Source: Batillaria attramentaria | Lineage: Eukaryota; Mollusca; Gastropoda; Batillariidae | DNA: 64,000 bases | Assembly (NCBI GenBank): GCA_018292915.2 | Contig: JACVVK020000197.1 | Location: forward strand, 789,501 to 853,500 | Reading direction: 5' to 3' | In this document: piece by piece, positions 13,072 through 26,146 of the stretch | Numbering within the stretch: position 1 is the stretch's first letter | Layout: each line of letters begins with the position of its first letter | Made by a program: the position numbers and the translations under genes | Notes under the pieces: generated by a model | Databases searched by the model: none | What the model was told of the DNA's origin: nothing | What the model saw: only the letters and a program-made list of their open reading frames with translations

Positions 13072-15069
13072 CTTACAAAGTTCGGTACCCGTGATGGGAC
13101 AACTGGAAGGAAAGTAAAATAGTTGAATCTTGAAATCTTGAATCGTTGACAAATCAGTAGACGGACATTTTGCCTCGTGTCATTAGTAACGACGGCCCAT
13201 AGAAGCCTGCTATAATTTTGCACCATGCTTTGTGTACCGTAGTCAGCCGAGGTCGGTGTAGGTCTGTGAGCTTGGAACAGTTACAGTTAGCTCGTGCCTC
13301 TTTAAGGGAGAACCTGTACGGCTTCAGAGCTTTGACTGAGATCTGCCCAACTTTAATTTCAGTTCACGACACGAGTAAGGTTTCCTAAATCACCAGTCCA
13401 TTGGAGACCGGCAGCGGGAGACGCGGGGTGTGTGGAGGTACTGTACTGATTTCCGGACAGATCGCTGCTGTGCTCGCTGACCAGAAATTTAATTATGTCC
13501 AATGTTTTGGTCAGGCTTCCCAAGTCCTGTAAATACGACAAGAAGCGTTCAGTCACTCTGTTTGTGTCTGACGGTTGTTTTTCTTGAATACTAAGCGGAC
13601 ATTTTCTTGTCTTGTGACGCCACCGAGTGATCAGAGTTAACGCAAAATAACACCGGATGCTGTGTGCGCTTGAGAAAAAAGAAAGAAAGAAATGATTCAG
13701 CTTGATCCTTATAATATAGTGTGGCTTTGTGCCAGCGGTTACTACACAGTTACCTCAGCTGCTGCACAGTGACATTCTACAATCATTTGGTAAAGCCGAA
13801 AAGGGTTAAGCGCCATAGATTTGGTAAACTCTATCGCCCTTCTACCATACGACGTTGGGACTGTGAATTTTGAATGATGACGCGATGAGGTGATGTTTGA
13901 AGTGGCATCAGAAGAGACCCGTAGCTGTGTGATGGGCATCATGGCGGAATGATTGCTGGGTACACACGAGATGGCATCATGTAGTTCCCCTTCTCCTGCC
14001 CGGGGCTTGCATGATGCCAGCCCACCGCTTCTTTAAACGATCGTGCAGCAAATTTATTATGCAGCCCGCGGAGCTGCAGCGTTGAGGAGAAGAAGGACGA
14101 GGTGGCCCCAGCGTTGGCCCCCACAAGCCCAGGGACAGCCGGCCTTCCGACAGCAGTCCCTTAATGGCCACTTGGTATGCAGTAGATGCAGCTCCTATCT
14201 AGACGAGAGCGTTTTATTAACTTTGCCTTTCCTTACGCGGTATTGCCTCCTGTTGCTATGGCTTGGAGGGGCAGAGAGGGTGAGGGGGGGGGGGGACACC
14301 CCAGGCACGTCGGTAGTGAGTACAGCAGGCTGACGTGTGAAAGAGGAATAAGGAAGTCTACCGCTCCGTTCAGTTCTACCTCTTCCTTTGATTAGTGTTG
14401 TTGTCAGCCAGCGCTGGTGGACGAGTTACAAGACTTACGGCTGGTCTTGTCCAATTAAAGAACACGGTTGACTGTCGTCTGGGAGATGCATGTTCTTCAA
14501 CTTTCCTGAACCCCTCGTTTGGGAAACATACGTGTGTGAGCTTAATCTCCCCACCTTCTCCTTCTGCCCTCCCTCCTCCCTCTGTGTTTAGTTTCCCCCC
14601 TTGTTTCTGCCCTTTCTCAGTGTTTTGTCCTGCCCGACATGACGCTGATGTCAAAGACAGTGATCACTAGAGGAAGACCTACACAGATTCTGGACCTGTC
14701 CGGATTCGAACCCGGCACCTTCTTATTTTGAGTTCAAGGCTCCACTGGTGGTGTCACCCAACTTTCCTGTCCAAACCGCGATATGTTCTGCCCTGTGCTA
14801 TAAGAGTGAAGAATTCACAGCTCTCACGGACAGGAGAAATCCAGTTTTTTTCAACCCGTAATTTTCGCGTGGACCAGCTTTTTCTGTTTTGTTTCCTTCG
14901 ATCCGCTGTCCCTAACAAGATATTTCTGTTTTTGTGGAAGTTCTGAGTTTTTTTCCCCATCAAGATTAGCAGTCTCATGTTTCCACCAGTAATTGCTATG
15001 CTCGTGTTCGTTTCTTCGGTTCCTTCCCGCTGCCCCCTCGCCCTTACGCCCCCCCCCCCCCCCCTTACC

Positions 15070-15071
<2 letters not shown>
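13072..15071. other. No gene recognised
   Basis: No convincing exon. A tRNA-like T-arm lies at 14.70 kb, with poly-G at 14285-14295 and poly-C before the CT microsatellite. Confidence 0.55.
14698..14762 (-). mobile_element. tRNA 3'-half-like sequence, possible SINE fragment
   Basis: The minus strand reads GAACTCAAAATAAGAAGG, then GCCGGGTTCGAATCCGGAC, a well-paired T arm with box B, ending in CAGGTCCA. No plausible D arm or box A was found upstream, so a functional tRNA is unlikely. Confidence 0.45.

Positions 15072-15123
<52 letters not shown>
15072..15123 (+). repeat. (CT)n microsatellite
   Basis: About 26 CT units following a run of C. Confidence 0.95.
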
Positions 15124-15126
<3 letters not shown>

Positions 15127-15259
15127 AAGATTCGAGTTCCCGATCTGTACAAAAAGTCTGATCAAATTCACAAATGGTATTTGAGCGGTGTCTGGGAGCA
15201 TTGTCAAGGGAACGAGCCGTGAAACATCGCAGCCTCGCTCTGTCTGCATATCTCCTCTC

Positions 15260-16422
15260 GCGCATCACAGTCTATCTCCGGCCTGCACTAGCACATCACA
15301 GTCTATCTCCGGCCTGTACTAGCGCATCACAGTCTATCTCCGGCCTGTACTAGCTCATCACAGTCTATCTCCGGTCTGCACTAGCGCATCACAGTCTATA
15401 TCCTGTCTGTAGTAGCGCATCACAGTCTATCTCCGGCCTGTACTAGCGCATCACAGTCTATCTCCTGCCTGTAGTAGCGCATCACAGTCCATCTCCGGCC
15501 TGTACTAGCGCATCACAGTCTATCTCCGGCCTGTACTAGCGCATCACAGTCTATCTCCTGCCTGTACTAGCGCATCACAGTCTATCTCCGGCCTGTACTA
15601 GCGCATCACAGTCTATCTCCGGTCTGTACTAGCGCATCACAGTCTATCTCCGGTCTGTAGTAGCGCATCACAGTCTATCTCCGGCCTGTACTAGCGCATC
15701 ACAGTCAATCTCCGGTCTGTACTAGCGCATCACAGTCTATCTCCGGTCTGCACTAGCGCATCACAGTCTATGTCCGGTCTGCACTAGCGCATCACAGCCG
15801 GTCTATCTCCGGTCTGCACTAGCGCATCACAGTCTATCTCCGGTCTGTACTAGCGCATCACAGTCTATCTCCGGCCTGTACTAGCACATCACAGTCTATC
15901 TCCGGCCTGTACTAGCGCATCACAGTCTATCTCCGGCCTGTACTAGCGCATCACAGTCTATCTCCGGTCTGTAGTAGCGCATCACAGTCTATCTCCGGTC
16001 TGCAGTAGCGCATCACAGTCTATCTCCGGTCTGTACTAGCGCATCACAGTCTATCTCCGGTCTGTAGTAGCGCATCACAGTCTATCTCCGGTCTGCAGTA
16101 GCGCATCACAGTCTATCTCCGGTCTGTACTAGCACCTCACAGTCTATCTCCGGTCTGTACTAGCACCTCACAGTCTATCTCCGGCCTGTACTAGCACCTC
16201 ACAGTCTATCTCCGGCCTGTACTAGCGCATCACAGTCTATCTCCGGTCTGTACTAGCGCATCACAGTCTATCTCCGGTCTGTACTAGCGCATCACAGTCT
16301 ATCTCCGGCCTGTAGTAGCACATCACAGTCTATCTCCGGTCTGTACTAGCGCATCACAGTCTATCTCCGGCCTGTACTAGCACCTCACAGTCTATCTCCG
16401 GCCTGTACTAGCACCGCGCGCC
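15260..16422 (+). repeat. 31-bp minisatellite, about 37 copies
   Basis: Units contain GCATCACAGTCTATCTCCGG and CCTGTACTAGC. Variants (GCCTG/GTCTG, TACTAG/TAGTAG/CACTAG, GCATC/ACCTC) recur in blocks, suggesting repeated amplification of sub-blocks. Confidence 0.97.
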
Positions 16423-16950
16423 ACAATCTATCTGGCCTGGCTTATAGCTCCTACAAACACGGTAGATAATGCCAGTCTCCAGCCAGTCGGGGGGAGACAA
16501 TTGATTCTGATGGAAGAGTTATCTGCGGAAGCCCGGTGGTTTGAGCGTCCTCGTGGGTCTGAACCAGATTAAGATCCAGTCAGTATGGGAATGCCGGCTT
16601 GCCCTGGGAGTCTGTTTGGTGACTGGGTGATTGCATTTAGATTAAACCCTTTTGTGGACGCGTGGTAGGTTAGTCAGTGGATGATGAGGACATTGTCTCT
16701 CTCTCTCTCTCTCTCTGCTTCTCTCCCTGTCTCTGTCCTGCGCACTGGTCTGTGTAAGACGTCATGGACGGGTGTCACGTGGTCTTCCTCGGTGATGCCG
16801 GTAAGTCTCGGTCCCATGAACGTGAAATCTACTCTCTATAATTCTCTATTATAATTCTCTATTACAGTTAGCAACAGCCTGCAACTGCAAGGCTTTTTTT
16901 GTCAGCTGCGTAAAAAATAGTGGAGTGCTTCAGCTGAAGTCATCCCCGTT

Positions 16951-17015
<65 letters not shown>

Positions 17016-17159
17016 GATGATATTTGTTGCATATTGTCCTTTACATAAATTCGCTGTCGTATCATGTGAAATGTGTGCGCCCAGACCAGAAGCCGGTTAC
17101 AACATTAAAAGCTAAATCATGTACCAGGTTTCTCCCGGCTCCAGAAGACCCTGATGTAT
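16423..17159. other. No gene recognised; contains a (GT)n microsatellite
   Basis: Unique sequence with (TC)n at about 16697-16713 and (GT)n at 16955-17013. Confidence 0.55.
16955..17013 (+). repeat. (GT)n microsatellite
   Basis: About 29 GT units. Confidence 0.95.
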
Positions 17160-17398
17160 TGTAGAGCTTACTGTAGTTTAGTGTAGTGAAAACTCCCTGT
17201 CTGCGAACCCTGAAGAAAAGCTGTACTGTGTGGCCGCTACTGCTGTAGTTTAGTTTAGTGTAGTGAAAACTCCCTGTCTGTGTACCCTGAAGAAAAGCTG
17301 TACTGTGTGGCCGCTACTGCTGTAGTTTAGTGTAGTGTAAACTCCCTGTCTGTGAACCCTGAAGAAAAGCTGTACTGTGTGGCCGCTACTGCTGTAGG
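17160..17398 (+). repeat. About 80-bp direct repeat, 3 copies
   Basis: Shared blocks are TGTAGTTTAGTGTAGTGAAA, CTCCCTGTCTG and AAGAAAAGCTGTACTGTGTG. Confidence 0.9.
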
Positions 17399-18202
17399 GG
17401 AGTACTGAGTAGTTAGGATGTTTTCACAACACCGTTTCTATATAGGCCTACTGCAGCTGTCATTGTAAGGGGTTTTGAACACATACGTCATGTAGATGGT
17501 GTCGTATATACGACGTAACGACCGGGTTTTATCGCTGTCGCCCTCAGTCGGGTGGTTTTAAAAGGCAGTGGAATGTCTTTCAAACAACTTAGTATCTGTA
17601 TGCCTCAGTGGTTTTCAGTGTCTCCTATGTCTCTCTTCTTGCCCCCCCCCTCCCCCCTTCACTCCCCCCCCTCCGCCTTCCCTCCCCCCCCCCCCCCTCG
17701 CATGCTGTGCATACTGTACTGTATGCTCGCGCCTTTCACTGAATGTTCGTTGCATGCGTGTGTGCAATGGCCGATGTAGTGATATGATTGATATCTTCAC
17801 TTGCTTTGTTAGCTTGCGGCTCGCTTGTAACGTGACGCGTTTTCAACCATAGTGATACGACAGACAAAGCGTTTGAAATACGGCCCTTTGAAACACGCTT
17901 CAATTTTCAGTCTATTATATAGTTGTTGTTGTTGTTGTTGTTGTTTAAGTTTTGTTTTTGGGTTGTTGGTTGTTGTTTTTTGCCACAGTGATAGCTTTTT
18001 TTGGGGGGGGGGGGGGGTTACACAGTTTAAATGGCACCACCACTTTAAGAACTAGAATATTCACTAACCTGTTTGCAAATCATGTTTCAGTATGTTCACT
18101 AATAGCCGTCTGCTTCATAAACAAGCCTTTATTCCCTTCCCCCACCCCCTCTTCTATACCCCCCCCCCCCCCACACACACACACACACACACACCACCAC
18201 CA

Positions 18203-18236
<34 letters not shown>

Positions 18237-19757
18237 CCTTTCTTGCCACCCCTCATCAGTCTTTATTTTAAGGAAATCTAAGGAGATCTAATTTTAGATT
18301 CTGAATCCAACTGATATTGTGTGAAACATTGATTGACGCAACAGGCGGCGGCCCGGGGGTCGGGCGACAATCACAAATCTCATTGCTCCATTAGTAGCAG
18401 AGGACAGAAGGTCGACCCGCTACATTGATTTTTCGATCCCAACAAATCGACCACGACCTCCCTCGGCCTGGCCCCGTCATCCGCGTGATGGGGTATGAGA
18501 AACTAATTTCGGTAATTTGCACTGTGGGCGCGCGGGGCACTGTGGGATTGAACCTCTGATATTAGTTGGCTTTTGTCGCGCGGCGCCGCGCCTGGTGTTC
18601 GTGAAGCACGTGCGGAAATGAAGCGGCGCATCACAGGTTGATGTTTGTGGCAGAGGAGGGGGGGGGGGGATATCTAATTTCATCCAAGACTTTTGTTGGC
18701 GCAGTGCGGGCCTAACACTGAGATTTGAGCTGTGCAGGTGAACATTTGCAAGTTGTGTCGTTTGCAATTGGCATCAGTGTCGTAGTGTAGCTGAAGTTGG
18801 TGGTGGTCTTGTTGTTTTGTTTGTGAGGACTCTACGTCAATTCCTAACATGGACAAAGGCAACATTAACACAGACATGGCCAATAATTTAAACTGTTATG
18901 CTCAGAGCGTGTATCCCCAGTCTTGAAATCAACTTCTAGTTATGCTTGTTGTTGGACATAACCGCTGAGCCGCCTGCAAGGTGTACGGCAACACTGATTT
19001 CAGCGTGTACGTGTGTCTGCACGCTCTTCACTTCACACTGTGCCTGACTGGGACATTTGCGAGTTTAATTTGACGCAAACCTTGTGTGTGTTGTTCTTCT
19101 TGTTCGGTACTGACAGCGTTTGTACAATCCGGCAGAAATTGTTCAGTCCGGCATAACGTGAAACGGACAGCAAGGACTGTAGATCCAGTGGCTGGTGAAA
19201 AGCTTTCCGGATAAAGGAATCTGTCTCTTGACCGTTCTCCCTAACCCTACCCCTACCCCTACCCATTGTCATTTTGTCACAGTCAGACAAGGGAGAGACA
19301 AAAGGACGACGCGACTATCCTTGAAGTAGTTTAACCAGACAGTGATGTACGGTCGTCCAGCCTTCAGTGTCAGACAGTCGTGTTCCGCAGGCTGGTGGCG
19401 TGGCCAGGCGTCGGGATGAAGGCTGGTCACTAGCACCTTACACTATGGCTCATAACCGCCTGCACTCCGTTACGTAGCAATTTGCACATTCAGGCGTGGG
19501 CAGCTGACATAGAGGGTAATTAATATTGACTCTCTCTGTGTCTGTGTGTAGGGGTCCTGCTGACGGGTGCCTGTGTCAAGTTGTATGTGTGTGTGTGTGT
19601 GTGTGTGGATTCAGTCAGTTGTGATGATGTGATCAATACCCGGCTACATGGATCAGTAGCGCAAGGTCGAGTCACGTGTATCACAGTGCGGCTTTCCAGT
19701 GCAGGTCGGGCTGTGTGTTGACAGTCTGTGTGATGTTGGAAGAAGAAGGTAAGATCT
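17399..19757. other. No gene recognised; low-complexity tracts
   Basis: Contains (GTT)n at 17926-17945, poly-G at 18003-18017, a CA-rich tract at 18171-18234, and a short C-rich telomere-like stretch at 19241-19266. Confidence 0.55.
18171..18234 (+). repeat. (CA)n microsatellite with CCA interruptions
   Basis: Two CA runs separated by CACCACCACC. Confidence 0.92.
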
Positions 19758-19872
19758 GCCTGTGTTGAACGTGTGTCTGTGTTGAACGTGTGCCTGTGTT
19801 GAACGTGTGTCTGTGTTGAACGTGTGCCTGTGTTGTACGTGTGCCTGTGTTGAACGTGTGCCTGTGTTGAAC
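19758..19872 (+). repeat. 18-bp tandem repeat, about 6.5 copies
   Basis: The unit is CCTGTGTTGAACGTGTGT, alternating CCTG and TCTG. Confidence 0.92.
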
Positions 19873-21746
19873 GTCTGTATGACGCTAGAGACAGCGGAAG
19901 GTAAGGTCTGCCTGTGTTGACAGTATAGGCTTTCAGTGTGGTTTGATATTCACTTCCTACTGTTTTGCAAGACTCAACCTTACGGCAGCATCCTCGACTC
20001 CTGATCACTAAGACACAGTGAGGACTAGCACAGTCTGTTTAGTTGGTGATTTGACGAACAAGTGCACGGCTGCCAAAGCTGACGCCCGCGCCATTCAGTA
20101 CATAGACAAGCGGGACGTGTACAACTGAGTATACGTTCCGTAGAATGCAAGACGACTACAAACAAGATACAGGTGTAAATCTGGCTGGAACTTGAGAACG
20201 TCATTGTTCGTGTATGACGGTAAAAGTCACTTGTCTCATCTTGCACGTCATTTCAGAGGTGAAAGAGTAATTGTTGAGGACGGCGGATTCAAAAGCTGAT
20301 ACAAACTGTACGGGTGGATGGATGTCATTGTATAAGGAGGGTTTGTCAGTGTCAGTGTCCGGCGGTATATGTACATTGTGTTTCAGCACCCAGTCTGTTT
20401 GCTTGCCATATCGTCCTGTTGGCCTTCCCCAGCCGTTGTCAGCAGTTTTTTCACGTTTACCCACTGTCTGCTGCTTTGTCGTCAGCCTTAGCCCCACCAC
20501 TGACTGCCACAGCATGGCCCTCTGTGTGTGTGTGTGTGGAGGGGGTGGGGGGGGGGGAGGCTGTTCCACTATGACCCAAATGATTGCAAACCTTTCTGTC
20601 CGAACACGCTCACATCCTATCATCAAGTGACTGGCCGTTGACAAAGTCGGCAATAATCACCAATACCGGCCATTAATGCCGCCAATTTGTCATGTCGTGC
20701 GCCAGTCTCAAAGCTGATCATTCCACAGACGAGCGCTCTATCCAGCTCCAGCCCTTTGATACATGTCTAAAGACTTGCTCCCCCACCCCACCCCCTGGCC
20801 CACCCCCATCCCCACCCTATCCTTTGCTATTGGTGTGATGCAGGATCAATCCGTGTCTGGCCTGCCTGGCTTACCGCACGAGTGATGATGGCAACATTTG
20901 CATGGGACTGTCACTAGTGTCAGCAGCCACACAACCAATGGTCCGATGATAGTGTCAGCTAAACACTCCGGCCACACTCGATCGGTCGTTGATGTACACG
21001 CCAAACGGTTCAGTAGTTGGTGATGTCGGATTATCGTCCGCCTCCAGACTGTATAAATCTGTATATTTTGCTTCCAGTCCATTATGGAAGTATTGAGTAT
21101 TGACAGAGATAGTGGTGATAGACTGACAACTCATCAACCGACCATCTGTCATGACAAGCTTTGTGCGGCATCTTATGGTGAATGTCACACTTCAGTGGTT
21201 CCGACCACTTTCTCTGGTTTTGACCTCAACAGACGGGTCCATGGTTTCTTTTCTTTTCTTGTAGTGGCCAGTGGTCACCCGGAATCTAACACTGAACACC
21301 TTGACGATTGGACCGTGTTACTGTTACTGTGTGTTGTTTGGGCGAGTTGTCATCGCAGTTGGAGGTTTTGCGAGACACCTAGTACCTTCGCGTGCTTCGT
21401 GACTGCAGGTAGACCCCAGCATAATTATAGCATTGCTAGTGATCTGTACCAGACGACTTTGCTTCGTGGAAACTGACATAAAACAGGAATAGAAATTGGA
21501 ATCTGGCGTGTGCTTGACACATACGTGTATATTAATTTTTCCAAAAAGTATAGGCTGTGTTGTGGACAGTCTGTTGAACGGATTACAGGGTGGGCGGGTG
21601 TGTGCACGTTCATTGAATTACTTCTCCACTAATTCAATAATACGCTGTTGTGTGAGAACTGACGGCCTTTCGGAGAATACTGAATATTTCAACAGCTCGC
21701 TTTCGGCAGGCGTGGAAACCTTGACACGCCAAATGGCAAACATATT
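19873..21746. other. No gene recognised
   Basis: Short frames only, with a (GT)n plus poly-G tract near 20521-20561. Confidence 0.55.
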
Positions 21747-22012
21747 ACCCAACAGTCTATAGGCTGAATATAGTGGTACAGTAGCGCGTGCCGCTGTTTG
21801 TGGGTAAAACTTGGGACAATGTATTCCACTATATTTATTACCCAACAGTCTATAGACTGAATATAGTGGTACAGTAGCGCGTGCCGCTGTTTGTGGGTAA
21901 AACTTGGGACGATGTATTCCACTATATTACCCAACAGTCTATAGACTGAATATAGTGGTACAGTAGTGCGTGCCGCTGTTTGTGGGTAAAACTTGGGACG
22001 ATGTATTCCACT
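21747..22012 (+). repeat. About 85-90-bp direct repeat, 3 copies
   Basis: Shared blocks are TTACCCAACAGTCTATAGAC, GAATATAGTGGTACAGTAGC and TGCCGCTGTTTGTGGGTAAA. Confidence 0.93.
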
Positions 22013-22084
22013 GCACGTCATTAATGATGTCATTACTAGTGTGTCATAAATGATGTCAAGCGTTTCATGTGAAGGGAGTCAGTA

Positions 22085-22127
22085 CCAAAGACCGTAGATA
22101 ATAAGATAGATTATCTACGGTCTTTGG
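22085..22127. repeat. Perfect inverted repeat: 18-bp arms, 7-nt loop
   Basis: The left arm CCAAAGACCGTAGATAAT (22085-22102) is the exact reverse complement of 22110-22127. The loop is AAGATAG. It would form a stable hairpin or cruciform. No flanking target-site duplication was identified, so I do not call it a transposon. Confidence 0.95.
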
Positions 22128-23357
22128 GAGTACCGAGTCAGTGCGACTGGCTGCCCACGCGCGGCGTCACTGTGTGTGTGTGTGTGTGTGTGTTGAATAC
22201 GTGACCAAACCAGGAACGGGACGTGACACGGGAAGGAACTCCGTTCACAGCGTGTCAGTTTGTAGTCTGACCATGACGATTGAGTCAACAGCGTGAAAGG
22301 ACTATTAGACTCAGTATCACTATGATAGCATGAATTCTTCATGTTGACTGACTCAGTCGCGCCTTCACGCACTGGACAACTACCGTGGCAGGTGCACGTC
22401 TAGCAGTAACAGGACAGGAGAGTCGGTCGTGGCTGCAAACTGCCTAACAACTTTTGTGTTGTGACACTTGGCACTACTCAGTCCGGTGTAGATCCGGCTT
22501 CTTGCGACCTTGAAACCACCACATGCACGCCTCCCCTTTCCCCCGCTATTTTCGACCTCCCCCCTCCCCCGTTACTCCTCCTCTCCCCCAGCTCTCACTG
22601 TTGTTTTCTGTCTTTCTTGCCCCTGCCGGGGGGGGGGGGGGAGGGGGGGTCACTCTCAGTCGTTCGCTGTCATGGGATATGACTTTCCTTGTGCAAATTT
22701 ATTCCGAGTCGACTCCATTGAATGTTCCGTTCACCCTACCCGGGGCCGCGCTTCCATCACTTAAATTCAACATTCATTACTTCATGCGCCCGCTCTTCCA
22801 TAAATGCACCCCTTAGACAGATATCCGGGTGGGACCGTGACTGTGGGTGGGTCGGGAAAGAACGGTGTGTGGGTGTAGGCGGGCGGAAACTTGATAGTCA
22901 CGATACAGGAAAAAAAACACCATATCAAAAAACATCATCGTCTTTCTGTTTGTGTAACTTGTGACTGACTGAGTGACCCGGCTGTTTGACTGGCTGCATG
23001 ATCATATACTGCGATCCTGACATGGGACAGACTCAAGGAAACTTTTCCTGCCTTCTTTACCTTAGTTCTCAGAGTTCAAGTCGTGATAAAAGTTTTCCTC
23101 GCCACTTGACACGGCATTTGTTTCTTCAGCTGTTTCTCAGTGATGCTAATCACTGGCCTGATTGACTTCCCAGCCGAATACGTGACATCCGGTAAACACA
23201 TCTCTTTTTCCATGTCCGCCTTCCGCCATGTATTGCTACCACTAGCTCGGTGTCAGTCGTGCGTCGTGTGTCACGTGCAGGTCGCACGCCTGTCTCCTTT
23301 GTTTCGTCGGCCTCGTTAACAGTGTGTCGCTGCCGGGTGGCGCAATTAGCATTAGCA

Positions 23358-23452
23358 TTACTGAGCATCATCACTATCTGTGTACGGTGTATTCTGTTTA
23401 TATTACTGAGCATCATCACTATCTGTGTACGGTGTATTCTGTTTATATTACT
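23358..23452 (+). repeat. 43-bp direct repeat, 2 copies
   Basis: TTACTGAGCATCATCACTAT and CTGTGTACGGTGTATTCTGT recur twice. Confidence 0.9.
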
Positions 23453-24188
23453 GATAGTCTAAACTTGACACTACAGGATACACCCTTGATGAGTAGGATC
23501 CATTTAAAGTTGCACGTGACTGGTTGAGTTGTCATGAATGAGTTGGTAACATACGGACCAGCACTACTTAATACTTAGTCTAACACTGGCAGTAGTAGCA
23601 GCAGCACTGAGTAGCGCTCGGGTTGTTTGGTCTGTACTTTGTAGTGTACGTGGTGCGGTCACGGTGAATTTCAGCCGGTTCCCTGATGACAGTCAACTAA
23701 ACGCCGGTGTCAAAAGCGGTGAGTTAAACTTTGACTGTCGTGTTTGCCGTACTGACAGAAATGTCAGACACAGTAACTATAATAATGATTGTCACACAGC
23801 CCGCGACATCATGATGAAAACTGTGACAGCCGGGTCGGCAGCGCCCCCAGGCGCTTAGGGTTACCATTCGTCGAGGCTGCTCTTGGCTGATTTTGATCAG
23901 TTTCTCAGCTTGTCCGCCTGTCTGTCTGTCTGTCTGTCTGGCTCTGGGAAAGGACCTGAGTGGGGGACGCGAGACTAGTACTGTGTGTGTGTGTGTGTGT
24001 GTGAACGTTAGGAACAGACGTAACCTTTCCCAGACGTAATCTGTTTGTCCAGACTCAGAGCCCGTTTCCCCGCTACAGCACCAAGCACCACTCTTACTGA
24101 GTCATGGAGGAGATGACACACAGACAAACTTGCCGAATGATACGTGTACACGCAATGTCTATTGATCACTGCAGCCCTCACTTTCATG

Positions 24189-24189
<1 letters not shown>

Positions 24190-24246
<57 letters not shown>
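24190..24246 (+). repeat. (CA)n microsatellite
   Basis: About 28 uninterrupted CA units. Confidence 0.95.
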
Positions 24247-24248
<2 letters not shown>

Positions 24249-25368
24249 CCCAACCCCATCATGATCCCCCTTCCCCCCTATGATGAAGCAAGCCGTAACC
24301 AGATATACATCAGACTCCGAAGCTGGCCGGCGTCTCGTCAGACAGATGCCATTTGTGGACAGTCATAGCGCCCGTTATTTACGACACGGTTCTGGCACCG
24401 TACATAAAACTCTCTCAACTCGCTGTGGTTAGTCGGCTGCCCCGCTCTGGTAGGCCCCGCCACTCTAGTGACTGCGTCAGTATAATATTATGTGGGAGAT
24501 TTGTTTGTGTATGACCAGTCTGGTTTGTCGGCCGGTATGGTCTCCTACACAGACATTTTATTACGGTTACCCACTACAGTGACACCAGTCGTAACACTGA
24601 CTGGACCTTCAGCTCTTCATGTATAGTGTCAGCCTGGTACTGGGACAGTCAAGCATCCACGCCAGTTCTACAAAAAGGGACCCAGTAAGTCTCTCCGGCC
24701 GGCGCCGCACGTGCACGGAGTTTGACGGGCGATGTCCGATTCCTCTAACGTGACACCATTATCGGCGTAACTGAACTGGACACTAACACACTACTACATA
24801 TAATTATAATAGTATTTTTCTGGAGTGAGTGTAACTTAGTATGGAGACAATATCATTGTTGCTTGGCCCGGTCGGTGTCAGTCAGTGAGGCGAAAGCGCC
24901 GAGTTCTTCCTCAGATACAGACAGAAATTGGATGTCACGCAGAAAACTGCACTGAGCCGCCTTATTGTATTAAACGAAAGAAAAGTGGCGGCGCTGAGAC
25001 TGAGGGCGAACCGCTTGGTAACAGTAGATTGTGTGCCAAGCTAGCCATGTCAAGTCCTCACGGCGGTCACAATGGAAACCAGCGCTTTCTGGGCCGGCAG
25101 CAGGAGGTGATGAATGTGTTAGGACCAGATGACGCTACACCGGACACCGTGCTACATGTACTTGTTGGCCCCAGATGTAGTTACCACTCTCTTTCATTGA
25201 TTAGCTGCTGCCCGTACTCAGTGTACTCAGTGTGTGCAGGCGACGTCTAACATGAGTCGGTAGTCCAGTTCTGGGCTCAGTCTCGATCTGTAGGACAAAA
25301 CAACGCTTTCCCTTCTCCGTCCGACTGCGGAAATTGCCGGTTCACTTTGAGAGACAGAGAGTAATTTG

Positions 25369-25402
<34 letters not shown>
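25369..25402 (+). repeat. (GT)n microsatellite
   Basis: About 17 uninterrupted GT units. Confidence 0.94.
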
Positions 25403-25404
<2 letters not shown>

Positions 25405-26146
25405 CTGAGAGCCTCGGCCCGGAGAGAGAGTCGGACTGAGAGAGAGAGCGTGGGCAAAATCGCAGCCCGACGAATCAGTAGTCGGCGTCACTGACATGAT
25501 TGTATTGTTGTAATACTTGAAATTTAGTCACTGAATGTGGACAACTTCACAACTGCCTCTTGGGTCGTCCTGTAATTAGCAGTGAAGCTGGGATGTGAGT
25601 GTGTGACTGACTATGAGGCGCGGATTATCCCGTTAAGTCTGAGCTGAGTGGGTATAGTTGCGGACATGCACTGAGCACACTGCTTAGCCTTGAACACATA
25701 CTTCCCCTTCTTCAATTCTAGACACCAAAAAATGGTGTGTGTCCCTGACACTGTTGGTGAACATTGTTGTTAGACTTGACTAGTCAGTAGTAAACACAAG
25801 TGACACATGCATACGGCACAGACTGTCAGTCCACACTGATACACTCTATTCTATGCTACATGCAAACACTGTCATGACATGCGTCCACCACTGTGTGTGT
25901 CACGACCAGTCAGTTGTCAACACTGACAGTTACACTGACTCTGTATACATGTATATGACGTGACACTGACAACGTCTGTGTGTTTGTCACTGAAGAAGCT
26001 GGCTGCTATCCTGGTCAGCCTGTACACAGTCTGTCCGAATGATCTGACAAATAACTTGGTGTAACTGAAAGGACAGCCAGCCTCTAAGCATGTCAGAAAA
26101 AAAGAGGAATAGCAAAAGGCTCTAACTTATCTATCTTTGTTTACAG

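Larger units (their letters stand above)
22128..26146. other. No gene recognised upstream of the receptor; may hold its promoter and noncoding exon
   Basis: Contains poly-G at 22630-22648, a 43-bp two-copy repeat at 23358-23452, (TGTC)n near 23921-23940, (CA)n at 24190-24246 and (GT)n at 25369-25402. A first noncoding exon of the receptor is expected here or further upstream but could not be placed. Confidence 0.45.

Noticed and set aside
14698..14762. Functional tRNA gene on the minus strand
   Set aside because: Only the 3' half has good pairing. The D arm and acceptor stem are not recognisable.
19241..19266. Interstitial telomere (also 57309-57325 and 56850-56880)
   Set aside because: Only one to three imperfect TTAGGG-like units at each place, too short to be more than chance or microsatellite-like drift.
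24885..25250. 121-codon frame starting MRRKRRVLPQ as a first receptor exon
   Set aside because: No donor in a sensible phase links it to 26147, and the composition is not domain-like. The strong signal peptide at 26445 is a better start.
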